A program made the position numbers and the translations under genes. Below the pieces are notes generated by a model. The model worked only from the letters and a program-made list of their open reading frames with translations, was not told where the DNA came from and searched no databases. From RUG369 sp050949645 (GTDB lineage Bacteria; Planctomycetota; Planctomycetia; Pirellulales; Thermoguttaceae), in contig JBMNGC010000001.1 of the NCBI GenBank assembly GCA_050949645.1, positions 1,612,001 through 1,676,000 on the forward strand: 64,000 bases of DNA. The letters are read 5' to 3'. Of this stretch, positions 32,638 through 41,605 are shown piece after piece. Each line of letters opens with the position of its first letter. Within the stretch, counting starts at the first letter, position 1.

Positions 32638-33885
32638 ATGTTAGCTGTCGCGATCGCGCTCATTATCGCGCCCTTTATCCTGAGTTGGGCTACCTGTCTC
32701 TTGATCAAACGATTCGGCCCCGCCGTGGGGCTCATTGACAAGCCCGGGCGCCGCAAAATTCACGCGTCGCCGATTCCCACCGGAGGAGGACTGGGCGTCT
32801 GGGTCGGCGTCGTCTTGCCTTTCATCGCTCTTACGCTTGTCGCTTTGGGATACGCCGCGCCAGAGACAAGTTCCGAGACGGGGACGGCGTGGGGCTTCTC
32901 GCTCGCGTTCTGCCCGGAAATTCTGACAAGGCATATCGGCGGCATTGCGGCGCGGTTACCGCAACTCTGGTCGTTACTGGGACTCGGCACGATTCTCGTG
33001 ATCCTCGGAACGTTAGACGATCGTTTTTCGCTCCCATGGCAGTTACGCCTTGCCGTTGAGTTTGTCGTCGCGATCGTCGCGGTCGCCTGCGGATGGCGCG
33101 CAACCTTCTTTCTCGACCTCCCGATCATTACGGCGACTCTAAGCGTCTTCTGGATCGTCGGACTGATCAACTCTTTCAACATGCTCGATAATATGGACGC
33201 GTTGTCAGGCGGCGTCGCGACGATCTGCTCCCTCTTCCTCGCGGCAGTCGCGTTCTTCTTCGCCCCGAACCCTGAATCTGGCGAACCTCAACTTTTCCTC
33301 GCGGCCTTCCTCTTGCTCTTTGCGAGCTCAATCTGCGGATTTCTCAGGCTCAACAAGCCGCCGGCGAAGATCTTCATGGGGGACGGCGGCGCGTATTTTA
33401 TCGGCTTTTTACTCGCAACAACGACGCTTTCGATTACGTTCGTCGGCGAAACCGCTCCAAAAAGCGCGATCTTCGTGCCTGTTGTGATCCTGGCGCTGCC
33501 CCTCTACGACACTATCAGCGTCGTAACGGTACGGTTGCATAACCGCGCAAGTCCCTTTGTCGGCGATAAGAACCATTATTCGCACCGGCTTGTCGCGCTG
33601 GGACTCTCGCGGCGCCAAGCGGTCGCGACGGTTTACCTCACAACGACGATCTGCGCGCTAGGCTCCTTCTTCCTCTATCAGGCGAATTTTATCACGGCGA
33701 TCGCAGTCTTCGTGCAGACGGGACTTATTTTGACGCTGGTTGCAATTTTAGAATTCACAGCGCGTAAGAAAATCCGGGAAGACGAAACAGCGCTCGCGAG
33801 ATACGCCGAAAACGCTGAGCGTGTTAAACTCGAAAACACGAGCTTGACAGACTCTGAGAATAGTCAAAATGAGCAGAATAAGTAA
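32638..33885 (+). CDS. WecA/TagO-type polyprenyl-phosphate sugar-1-phosphate transferase
   Basis: 415 residues, about ten membrane helices, MraY/WecA family. Seen: GLIDKPGRRKIHASPIPTGGG at residues about 33-52, NSFNMLDNMDALSGG around residue 180 with catalytic Asp residues, KIFMGDGGAYFIGF around residue 246, and the loop VGDKNHYSHRLVALGLSRRQ near residue 310, whose His-rich HxHR motif is replaced by HYSHR. It transfers a HexNAc-1-phosphate from UDP-sugar to undecaprenyl phosphate in the inner membrane, the first step of surface-glycan synthesis. As no peptidoglycan partner genes are nearby, WecA/TagO is preferred over MraY. The cytoplasmic C-terminal tail is charged. Confidence 0.88.
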   Translation: MLAVAIALIIAPFILSWATCLLIKRFGPAVGLIDKPGRRKIHASPIPTGGGLGVWVGVVLPFIALTLVALGYAAPETSSETGTAWGFSLAFCPEILTRHIGGIAARLPQLWSLLGLGTILVILGTLDDRFSLPWQLRLAVEFVVAIVAVACGWRATFFLDLPIITATLSVFWIVGLINSFNMLDNMDALSGGVATICSLFLAAVAFFFAPNPESGEPQLFLAAFLLLFASSICGFLRLNKPPAKIFMGDGGAYFIGFLLATTTLSITFVGETAPKSAIFVPVVILALPLYDTISVVTVRLHNRASPFVGDKNHYSHRLVALGLSRRQAVATVYLTTTICALGSFFLYQANFITAIAVFVQTGLILTLVAILEFTARKKIREDETALARYAENAERVKLENTSLTDSENSQNEQNK

Positions 33886-33939
33886 AATGAAAGCGTCCAA
33901 GAGCTACGCTAGATTTGGCTATACTCTATCGGCGCCCCC

Positions 33940-33967
33940 TTGTCTCAGAGAAGAGATGCGTTACAAT
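33940..33967 (+). promoter_or_regulatory. Promoter of the small basic protein gene
   Basis: TTGTCT (33940-33945), 16-base spacer, TACAAT (33962-33967), leaving an mRNA leader of about 155 bases that may carry regulatory structure. Confidence 0.5.
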
Positions 33968-34128
33968 TTGTAGGATATCGTTCATAAAAAACGACGCGAA
34001 GGACAGAGCTCGTCCAACGCGCCGTGAACGCATCGCGGGCGGATCGCCATTTCGGCGTTTTGCGTCCGTCGTTTGTAACGCCGAACGTCAGGTCGATCAC
34101 GCGACCGCGTTAGTTTTGGAGTAGTACT

Positions 34129-34344
34129 ATGACCATCGATAAAAGCTTAAAAGTTAGAAAGGGCGTCTCTCGTTCGAGAAACGTCCTGACGAGAGTCGAA
34201 AGAATTGAGAAGCTCCGTTCCCAGGACCGCTGGGAAGATGGAAATTCTCCCTTTAACCTTCCTAAAGTCCGCGTCCATAAGGTCGTTCTAAAGAAGAAGA
34301 AGAAGGCGCAGGCTTCAGACGAGGCTCCGGCGGAAGCCGAATGA
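34129..34344 (+). CDS. Small basic protein of the PVC superphylum
   Basis: 71 residues. The sequence SLKVRKGVSRSRNVLTR, RVERIEKLRSQDRW and FNLPKVRVHKVV matches the small basic protein family of Planctomycetes, Verrucomicrobia and Chlamydiae (TIGR04137 type), recognised from memory. It is Lys/Arg-rich with a short acidic Ala/Glu tail (DEAPAEAE). Function unproven; association with the ribosome or nucleic acid is suspected from its charge and conservation. GGAG precedes the ATG, and a terminator follows. Confidence 0.85.
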   Translation: MTIDKSLKVRKGVSRSRNVLTRVERIEKLRSQDRWEDGNSPFNLPKVRVHKVVLKKKKKAQASDEAPAEAE

Positions 34345-34373
34345 GGCGCCGCTCTTCATTCACGAAGTATAAA

Positions 34374-34407
34374 GGGTCGTACGCTCCGGAACGTACGACC
34401 CTTTTTT
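34374..34407 (+). terminator. Rho-independent terminator of the small basic protein gene
   Basis: GGGTCGTACG / CGTACGACCC stem (10 bp, eight-base loop) followed by six T. It overlaps the end of the convergent vsr gene by two bases. Confidence 0.85.
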
Positions 34408-34906
34408 ATTTCTCACCTTTCTCGGCCGACGCGTCCAGTAACGGCTTTAACTTAGCTTCAAGTTTATCAGCGTTCGATTTTTTGAGTTCGCATTCCCATA
34501 TCCGGATCACGAGGTAGCCGAGCCCCGTCAGGTGTTCCGTCGCCTCGCGATCGCGCAGCTGGTTACGCTCTCTTTTAATTCGCCAGTATTCGGCGTTATC
34601 TTTCGGAGTCACATTGCGACATTCGTGACCGTGCCAAAAACATCCGTCGACAAAAACGACGATGCGATATTTCGGAAAAACGAAGTCTGGTCGACCAAAA
34701 AGCTTAACCTTACGTCGCCATCCGATAATCTTACGCCTCTTAAATTCGGCAATGAGCTTCAACTCTGTCGATTTGTTGCGATCCGATCGCACCTTACTCA
34801 TGATCTTCGAACGCTTTGCCGCGCTAAAGACGTCGAATTTCTTCTGCGAATCGCCGCCCTTGGGGACCGGGGGAAGCTTGGGAAGCGGCGTTCTTTTCTT
34901 AGCCAT
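34406..34906 (-). CDS. vsr: Very short patch repair endonuclease Vsr
   Basis: 166 residues. Seen: the N-terminal family start RSKIMSKVRSDRNKSTE, then LFGRPDFVFPKYRIVVFVDG with the metal-binding Asp, the conserved CFWHGHEC with active-site His, and the C-terminal helix ending VIRIWECELKKS. Vsr nicks next to T:G mismatches produced by deamination of 5-methylcytosine. The ATG at 34906 is chosen because it overlaps the methyltransferase stop (the two share 8 bases) and a family-like start follows. Vsr is usually paired with an active cytosine methyltransferase; here its partner lacks the catalytic Cys, so either Vsr acts on methylation made elsewhere or the pair has changed role. Confidence 0.93.
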   Translation of the reverse strand: MAKKRTPLPKLPPVPKGGDSQKKFDVFSAAKRSKIMSKVRSDRNKSTELKLIAEFKRRKIIGWRRKVKLFGRPDFVFPKYRIVVFVDGCFWHGHECRNVTPKDNAEYWRIKRERNQLRDREATEHLTGLGYLVIRIWECELKKSNADKLEAKLKPLLDASAEKGEK

Positions 34907-36422
34907 CTTTACGACCTCGGCGCGCCGTGAAAACAAGGGGCAGAAAACGCTCCAGCGCGCGCTCAATGAGGTCGACAGACGCCGCGGCGCCCGTCAGCCG
35001 ACGAAGTTGAGCATAGGATACCGCTATCTTGAAATCGTCTGGAAAACCCTGGAGTCTCAGAAGCTCACGAGGAGTAAACCTTCGTTCGCCATTAACAAGA
35101 AGGTAGTTGTAACTTGCGCCCGCCCGAAGCGCGCAACTGTAGGGATACGACGTAACGTGTCCCGACTTGTTCTCGTGCCATACAGACGGATAATAGCGCG
35201 ATTTATGCATCTCTTTACGGCTCCTGACGATATTCGGCGACGCGTAATATTTCTTAGGAACCTCATTTTCAGGCTCTAGAATATCGGCAAGCGTCCGACC
35301 GTCCTTCACTTTTCTTGGCCACTCCATCTCGAAGGGCTCCGTTGAGCCGACCAGAACGACGCGCTCGCGTTTCTGAGGCAGCCCGCAATCAAGCGCGTTG
35401 AGGACGCGCCAGTCCACGTTATACTCAAGCTCGTCTTGCAAAACGCGGAGAATGACGCGGAAAGTGCGACTAGAGTCATGCGTCGTCAACTGTCGAACAT
35501 TCTCCAAGATGAACGCACGTGGTCGTTTGTCGCGGAGAATCCGCGCAATCTGTAAGAAAAGCGAATCTTTCAACTCGTCTTCGAACCCGCTGCGCGTACC
35601 GATAATCGAATAGGTTTGGAAGGGGAACCCCGCGAGGAGCAGGTCGAAATCAGGTATCTGCTCCGAGGGCAGGCGCGTGACGTCGCCAAACGGAACGTCG
35701 CCAAAGTTTGCCGCGTAGCTCTGCTGCGCATAGGGGTCGACGTCGCACGCTAGAATGCACTCTTCGTCGCGATTCATGCGCGCCAAGACGCGAGTAACGG
35801 CGTATCGGAACCCGCCGATTCCGCAAAAGAGATCGAAATAGCGGACCGGACGTCCCAACGTTGGATCATCGAGTCCCTTTGGAGACGCGGCGAGCCCCTC
35901 CTCCTTGGCCGTTTTGGAACTATACGACGAAATTGTCATATTCTTGGAAGGAGAACCGACGTGAGTTTTTTCACCGTCGACGCGGCGACTCGATTCGTGA
36001 AAGAGCGGATTGTCGTCGTCTGGGACTGAAAGTTCTTCGAGCGCAACGCGAGGTTCGTACTCCGCGACGCGCATGTCGGGCTCAGGCGCCGCGGACTCGG
36101 CGCGCGACGACTTGTCCCCTTGCGGTTCCTCGGGAACTTGCGAAGTTTCCCTCTCGTCAGAATCGGACGTCGTAGAAACGTCGCGCTCCTCGAGCGGCGT
36201 CGCCGGCGGTTCAGACGCCGACGGCGCTGGCTTAGAAACGTCGAAGAGCTCCTCGACAGTCGAGCCGAGCGCTTTGGCAATTCTTATCGCAGCGCCGACG
36301 TCGGCGATGCATTTCCCCGACTCCAAAGCGCGGAGAAATCGAACGGAGACCTCCGCGCTCAACGCAAGTTCCTCTAAAGAGAGGCGCCGTTTCTTTCGAA
36401 ATTCTTGAACGCGATTGATCAT
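34899..36422 (-). CDS. HTH-cytosine-5 DNA methyltransferase with Cys-to-Phe in the active site
   Basis: 507 residues. An XRE-type helix-turn-helix (about 5-60: SLEELALSAEVSVRFLRALES) is followed by an acidic/Ser linker and a C5-methyltransferase core. Motif I RYFDLFCGIGGFR is near residue 195, motif VI ILENVRQL near 305, motif VIII QKRERVVLVGS near 345 and RLQGFPDDFKI near the end. Motif IV should read GFPCQ but is GFPFQ (Phe268, codon TTC at 35619-35621), so the nucleophile is gone by one base change relative to TGC. Motif X, normally Q-x-GNSV, reads LRRLTGAAASV. It should therefore bind cofactor and perhaps DNA but not methylate in the known way. It overlaps vsr; no restriction enzyme is seen nearby. 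It is possibly a DNA-binding regulator, a decaying gene or an assembly error. Confidence 0.92.
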   Translation of the reverse strand: MINRVQEFRKKRRLSLEELALSAEVSVRFLRALESGKCIADVGAAIRIAKALGSTVEELFDVSKPAPSASEPPATPLEERDVSTTSDSDERETSQVPEEPQGDKSSRAESAAPEPDMRVAEYEPRVALEELSVPDDDNPLFHESSRRVDGEKTHVGSPSKNMTISSYSSKTAKEEGLAASPKGLDDPTLGRPVRYFDLFCGIGGFRYAVTRVLARMNRDEECILACDVDPYAQQSYAANFGDVPFGDVTRLPSEQIPDFDLLLAGFPFQTYSIIGTRSGFEDELKDSLFLQIARILRDKRPRAFILENVRQLTTHDSSRTFRVILRVLQDELEYNVDWRVLNALDCGLPQKRERVVLVGSTEPFEMEWPRKVKDGRTLADILEPENEVPKKYYASPNIVRSRKEMHKSRYYPSVWHENKSGHVTSYPYSCALRAGASYNYLLVNGERRFTPRELLRLQGFPDDFKIAVSYAQLRRLTGAAASVDLIERALERFLPLVFTARRGRKDG

Positions 36423-36585
36423 GACGATTCCTTGTTGACTAAGCCGCCTCGAGATTGCCGAGACGTTCCTGTCAGCGCTTTTTATATTTTTCCTATACCC
36501 CCTATATTATACGCGATTCGCTTCCAATTTCGACTCCAGGCGTTGAAAGTTTTTCAGATCCCGGAGATCACTGCGTTATTTTCAC

Positions 36586-39500
36586 CTAGCCCTGATTCAT
36601 TTTCTCCATTTTGATGAGATTTTTCAATTGCAGGATCAGCGGCTGCGCTTCCTGGCGCAGCGTCGGTAGCCAACACCGTACGCCGCGCGCTTCGCAGCTC
36701 CTCATAATGGCAAGCGCGCGCTTGGCAAGGGGCAGCGCCTCCGCGTACTGGTTTCGGCGCTGCTTCGTCTTCGCTTCAAGGAGCAGTATTTCGGCAAAGA
36801 CAGGTCGAAATTGGAATAATCCCCAACTAAAGAGGGGAACGCACATCTCTTTCGCCTGCTCTAAGACAGCTTCGGCGCGGGATAGCTCGCGGGTCGTACC
36901 GAGTTGAAGGCGCGCGTTCACTTCGATCGCAAGCATGTTGAGAAACGCCATGTAATGGAAAAAGGAGTCGTCTCGGTCGAACTGTCCCATATAACGCTGA
37001 TCAGTAATCGAATATTTCCGACGCATAGCGGAGGACGCGGCGATCGCGGCTTTCAGCTGATTCTGACGCAACGCGAAAATTCCCCAGTAATAGAGGCACT
37101 GGAATTCACAAAAACTCCTCTTGCCAAAGATTTTGCGTACGCGTTTGAGAATTGCCGCGACGTTGCGTTGAACTTCGTCAAAGTCCCCGCCGTTTGCTAA
37201 ATATTGACCGCATGCCAACATGAGCTCCGTCGTAAAATGATAGGTAACGACTGCGAGGGCTTCGTCTGGAACTGTCGATTTCCTCAACAAGAGACTCTTC
37301 AGGGAGTCGACCAGTCCCTGGCGCGACGTCTTATTGACGAAAAAATAGTTCCATTCAGGCGTCGCTTTAAGTGTCGCCATGAATTCAGAGAGGGGCGCGA
37401 CAACGCTCGCAGGCGTCTGGACTCCATCGACAAAATCTTCTCGGCCCTTCATGTGGAGAAGATCTGAATAAACTCTTTTATACGCGTCGATTTCATAAAT
37501 ATCACGTTGTTCCTTTGACACGCGTTGAAGTAACAGACGCGCGCGGTCAAGGAAAAGGTCGCGAAAACGATTTCTCTCCGTAGTGATCCGGTATTGATCA
37601 TAAAAGGAAATAATTTGCATCGACTTGAGAAAGTCTTCGGAAGGAACGACGTGATCCTCAATATCAATGAGGCGCGCCAAAAGCTCGTCCGTTTTACGAT
37701 AGAGTCGATTCGCCTCGTAGAAGCACCGTCGTTCCCCGTCGAAATAGGCGGCGGCATATGAAAACGCGATCCAAGCCGCGGCCGTTAGGCTCTGAGCGCG
37801 CACGTCGTTGGCGAAACGTTCAGGAATAAGCTGATCGGGATTCGCGTCGCAATATTGTTGAAAGCTTTTTTCAAACGTTCGAAAAATCTTCCGTGCGCAT
37901 TTGTTATCGTCAGGATCGTCTTGCTCGAAGAAATAACCCAGCCTACTCGCCGCCTCGATAAAACAATCAAAATTGAAATTGCCGTCCTTCAGGGGTTCCG
38001 CAAAAGCGAAGATGGCGTCGCGTAGACGCTCTTTTTTCTCCTCATCCTTCTCTTCCTGAGCGGCTATAAACCCCAAACGCAGGTATTCGCGCCCTACAAT
38101 TGAACTTGGCACGTACTTGAGCGAATTTATATCAAGGCGTTTAAAAACCTTGACGTTCTCTTGCAACAGCTCCTTGGCCAAAGTCAGATCGTCTGACTTA
38201 AGCGCGGCGTCCGAAACAAAGTCGGCAAAGAGGATCATGGCGTCGTCAGAGAACGGCTCCTTTTGAATCTCCGCGGCCACCGCGGCGCGTTCTTCTTTGA
38301 CCAATCTTCGCGCTTCGTCCTTTCGACCGCGCGCGAAGAGGAATCCATAACAACAACAGAGGAACGCGAACCGGTAACCTAACTTATCATAATCGAGACT
38401 GGCAACCTTGCGCCAACAGAAGAGTCCAATCTTCATCGACTCTTCAATAAGCGCAGCCACTTCGTCGTTGACGCCGCCAAAATCCTGGAATGTGATCGAG
38501 TTGCTACCGCTTTCACTCCCTTGGGCGCTTTTTGCAGAAGCCTCAGGGTCGGAAAGCCACAATAAAACGTCGCCTGCAAGATTCAATTTGTGAAAAACGT
38601 CCGTTGCGCCGGGGAGAAAATACTCGACGTCCTTGCCAGGAAAAACGTTTTCCAGCAAAATCTTTCGAAATAACGAGGAGATCGCGGAAAGGACGTTCCA
38701 GAAGTCCTCTTCATCGTCCGAATCGAGAGGCTCGGTTTCCTCCGTCGAATCGTCGCGCTCGTTCTCCTTAATTTCGAGCGTCTTGTCAAAAGAAAATGGA
38801 AATGTCTTATCTATCTTCGTTGCGGTTCTCGCAAGGTTGAAGATCACGAGTGCCACCTCGGAGAGGAGAAGCCATTTTTCGCCATATTTCCGACACAGCG
38901 ATTCCATGGCGCCAAGGACCCAGACCCAAGGACGAATATTGTACGTCACGTTGGACGTCTTGTTACTATAGAATAGCCCCGCGATCCACTGGAGCTCACG
39001 CCATGCCTCGAGATCCAACGGTTGCGCGCTAAGTTTCTCGCGTTCGAACTTCGCGCGCTGTTCTCGAATTTTACCATAGGTCAGTCCGCGCATGATTTTT
39101 GTATCGTCGCGGAGTCCTGGCGGCATTGAGCCTTCTTCGCCCCTCTCGTCGACGTCGCCAGGCGACGACCCTCGAGAAAGATAACGTTCAAACCCGGAGC
39201 GCCATTGAGACTTGAGGAGGAACTGAACGCGAATGAGCCGAATTTTGAGAAGCGTTTCGCCGAGCGTGTTCAGCGCCTTGCCGGCGCTCTCTTCCTGCCC
39301 TGCCGATAGGTTGTCGCGCCAACCTTTTTTAAGGAAATCAGAGCGCAAATGTTGAAGATATTTCAGCCAGAACGCAGCTAAACGAACCGATAGAACCTGT
39401 TCGCCCGCCTCCCTCGCAAGATAGAGCGTCACGAACGCCAAATCCGGCGCCATAGGAATAAGAAACCAATCCCCCGACTCGATTTCCATCATAAAAAATC

Positions 39501-41568
39501 GACATGCCGTGACAATCGCGTCGCGCGCGGCGCGCCAATTTTTGACGCGGCTCTGAAGACAAGCGTAACGAATTAAAAAGTTAAGGTAGAACTCCTTATC
39601 AGACGGCAAATTGCGAACAGAATAAACGTCGGTCTCATGAAAAATTGAGTTGATCTGGTCGAAATCTTTAAGAGCTTTCTTTAAATCGTGTTCCACCAGA
39701 AAGCTTCGGCAGCCGCGGTGATATATCGCTCGCGCATGAACAAGTCGACGACGCGCCGCCTGTCGAAAATCGTCCGCTTTCAGATTCGATTCAATCGCCT
39801 CAACCGCCTCGCGCAACAGGGCGTCCGACTCGTCCAAACGTTGCTTTTGAGCGTTGATACCGCTCATATCCAATACAAATTCAGAATAGGCGGGCGCAAG
39901 TTCCCAACGTTCGAAAGGCGTCAGGCTTCGGTAGAATTTCGCGAGAGCGGTCTGAAGCCTTTTGGCGCCGCTCCAATCCGCTCGCGTCGTCACAAAAAGA
40001 TAGAGAATAGTAAAGACCCGAAGGACCATGAATTTCGAGTCGATTTTGTGATATTGCGTCGCCGCCGCGATACAGCGAAGCGAGTCGAGCAAATCGCGAC
40101 GCATCGACGACAGGCGCCGGCGTTCGAACGACATGGCGGCACGGTCGCGTAAAACGAACGACAACAGCGCGAGGGAAGCGCAGCGATACGGAAGGGGTAA
40201 CTTATCTTTCAGACCTTTCACAAGGATCGATTTCGCGCGATCGAGAAACGCAAACATGCCGTCGAAATCGCCAAGTCGATAACAGACGTCAGCTTGCATC
40301 CGAAGCAAACTCCCCATCGGGGCAAAATTTGAGACGGGATCAGCGGCGTAAAGACGTTCGCCTAACGAGATCGCCTTCTGCGTCGTTTCGAACGCTTCCT
40401 TGTAACGTTTCACCGAAAGAAGCATGAAACCGAGCTGGCTCAGAACAACGACTTGCTGCTCAATATGAGCGTTCTCCGAGCTTAACGTATTAAAGATTAG
40501 GGCCGCTTTGCGATATGCGGCGATCGCTTTATCGACGTCCCCCGTCATGCCGTACGCTTCCGCTTCCGACGCAAGAATGCTCCCAAGATGGAAGGAACGC
40601 CTATCGGTTTCGATAAAATCTGACGACGCTTCGAAATATTTCCGCGCTGTCTGGAACGACGCAAGCGCCGTCGCGCTCCCGCCCGACGCAAGGAGGAATT
40701 GACCGTGGAGCAACCAGGCTCGCGCGAGGATTAAACGCGATTCGTCAGAATCTTCGCGCTGATTCCAGTCGCGCGCTCGGCGCAACGCGTCGGTGATGAG
40801 ATTCAAGGGCGGCGCTACGTTCATACGCATATAGAGGAAAGCACGGTATAACGCGATATAACATCCTATGTTTTCGCGATCGTATATGGGAACTGTCTCG
40901 GACTCGTCAAGGAGCTCCTGCGCTTCGTCGAGCTTAGCGAAAAGCTCTTTCACGTCGCGTACGTCGCTCGTTGCGGAATAATCGAGAAGCAACCGTATAA
41001 GGTCTAAGCGACAGGATTCGTCGCCTTTTTTAAGTCGGGCTCGGAAACGCGCTATCTTTTCTAGAATCGACAGGGAGTCGTCATGCAGGACGTCGTCGTT
41101 CGATTCGAAGAAGTCATAAACGTCCTCCTCTTCCGCGCGAGGATCGTATCGTTGGGCGCTTGAACTTTCACGCTTCCCAAAAAGAAATCTGATCGTTTTC
41201 ACGTCCTCGTTCTGTTCGGACTCAAACGGTTCCCGCCGCTCGTCGTCGGACTTGTCGTCTTCTTTGACATTTTTCGGCGTCGCGGAGGGCGCCCAGCGGA
41301 GAGGCTCTCCCTGGTCGCTCCCCGATCCCTTCTGTATTTTATTTCTCGCGGCAAGGCGTCGTTGAATGTCGAAAAGAATCGCTTCGGCGTCGGAAACGAG
41401 CTTTTCTTCGGAAGAATCGCCTCCTGCCTTCACTTCTTCGTCCTCTTCATCGTCATCGGCGTCGCCATTCTGCAGCGTCGTCCCAAAGGCGAAAAAAACG
41501 AGACCGACAAGAAGGGCACAGAAGTTCAAGTTCCAGCCAAACAATGTCAGATCAATTGTTTCAAACAT
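36586..41568 (-). CDS. Giant membrane-anchored TPR-like helical protein
   Basis: 1,660 residues, one N-terminal membrane helix (FCALLVGLVFFAFGTT) then a long acidic linker (DADDDEEDEEVKAGGD). The remainder is alpha-helical with repeated tetratricopeptide-like pairs, for example GDVDKAIAAYRKAALIFNTL and YKEAFETTQKAISLGERLY around residues 330-390. No enzyme motif was seen. It is probably a scaffold on the inner face of the membrane. It is the last gene of a likely minus-strand unit: membrane protein (42898), MnmE-like GTPase (41606), then this gene after 37 bases. Confidence 0.8.
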   Translation of the reverse strand: MFETIDLTLFGWNLNFCALLVGLVFFAFGTTLQNGDADDDEEDEEVKAGGDSSEEKLVSDAEAILFDIQRRLAARNKIQKGSGSDQGEPLRWAPSATPKNVKEDDKSDDERREPFESEQNEDVKTIRFLFGKRESSSAQRYDPRAEEEDVYDFFESNDDVLHDDSLSILEKIARFRARLKKGDESCRLDLIRLLLDYSATSDVRDVKELFAKLDEAQELLDESETVPIYDRENIGCYIALYRAFLYMRMNVAPPLNLITDALRRARDWNQREDSDESRLILARAWLLHGQFLLASGGSATALASFQTARKYFEASSDFIETDRRSFHLGSILASEAEAYGMTGDVDKAIAAYRKAALIFNTLSSENAHIEQQVVVLSQLGFMLLSVKRYKEAFETTQKAISLGERLYAADPVSNFAPMGSLLRMQADVCYRLGDFDGMFAFLDRAKSILVKGLKDKLPLPYRCASLALLSFVLRDRAAMSFERRRLSSMRRDLLDSLRCIAAATQYHKIDSKFMVLRVFTILYLFVTTRADWSGAKRLQTALAKFYRSLTPFERWELAPAYSEFVLDMSGINAQKQRLDESDALLREAVEAIESNLKADDFRQAARRRLVHARAIYHRGCRSFLVEHDLKKALKDFDQINSIFHETDVYSVRNLPSDKEFYLNFLIRYACLQSRVKNWRAARDAIVTACRFFMMEIESGDWFLIPMAPDLAFVTLYLAREAGEQVLSVRLAAFWLKYLQHLRSDFLKKGWRDNLSAGQEESAGKALNTLGETLLKIRLIRVQFLLKSQWRSGFERYLSRGSSPGDVDERGEEGSMPPGLRDDTKIMRGLTYGKIREQRAKFEREKLSAQPLDLEAWRELQWIAGLFYSNKTSNVTYNIRPWVWVLGAMESLCRKYGEKWLLLSEVALVIFNLARTATKIDKTFPFSFDKTLEIKENERDDSTEETEPLDSDDEEDFWNVLSAISSLFRKILLENVFPGKDVEYFLPGATDVFHKLNLAGDVLLWLSDPEASAKSAQGSESGSNSITFQDFGGVNDEVAALIEESMKIGLFCWRKVASLDYDKLGYRFAFLCCCYGFLFARGRKDEARRLVKEERAAVAAEIQKEPFSDDAMILFADFVSDAALKSDDLTLAKELLQENVKVFKRLDINSLKYVPSSIVGREYLRLGFIAAQEEKDEEKKERLRDAIFAFAEPLKDGNFNFDCFIEAASRLGYFFEQDDPDDNKCARKIFRTFEKSFQQYCDANPDQLIPERFANDVRAQSLTAAAWIAFSYAAAYFDGERRCFYEANRLYRKTDELLARLIDIEDHVVPSEDFLKSMQIISFYDQYRITTERNRFRDLFLDRARLLLQRVSKEQRDIYEIDAYKRVYSDLLHMKGREDFVDGVQTPASVVAPLSEFMATLKATPEWNYFFVNKTSRQGLVDSLKSLLLRKSTVPDEALAVVTYHFTTELMLACGQYLANGGDFDEVQRNVAAILKRVRKIFGKRSFCEFQCLYYWGIFALRQNQLKAAIAASSAMRRKYSITDQRYMGQFDRDDSFFHYMAFLNMLAIEVNARLQLGTTRELSRAEAVLEQAKEMCVPLFSWGLFQFRPVFAEILLLEAKTKQRRNQYAEALPLAKRALAIMRSCEARGVRCWLPTLRQEAQPLILQLKNLIKMEKMNQG

Positions 41569-41605
41569 CTATAATGACCCTTCTTCAGGGAGCGAGTCGA
41601 GTCGT

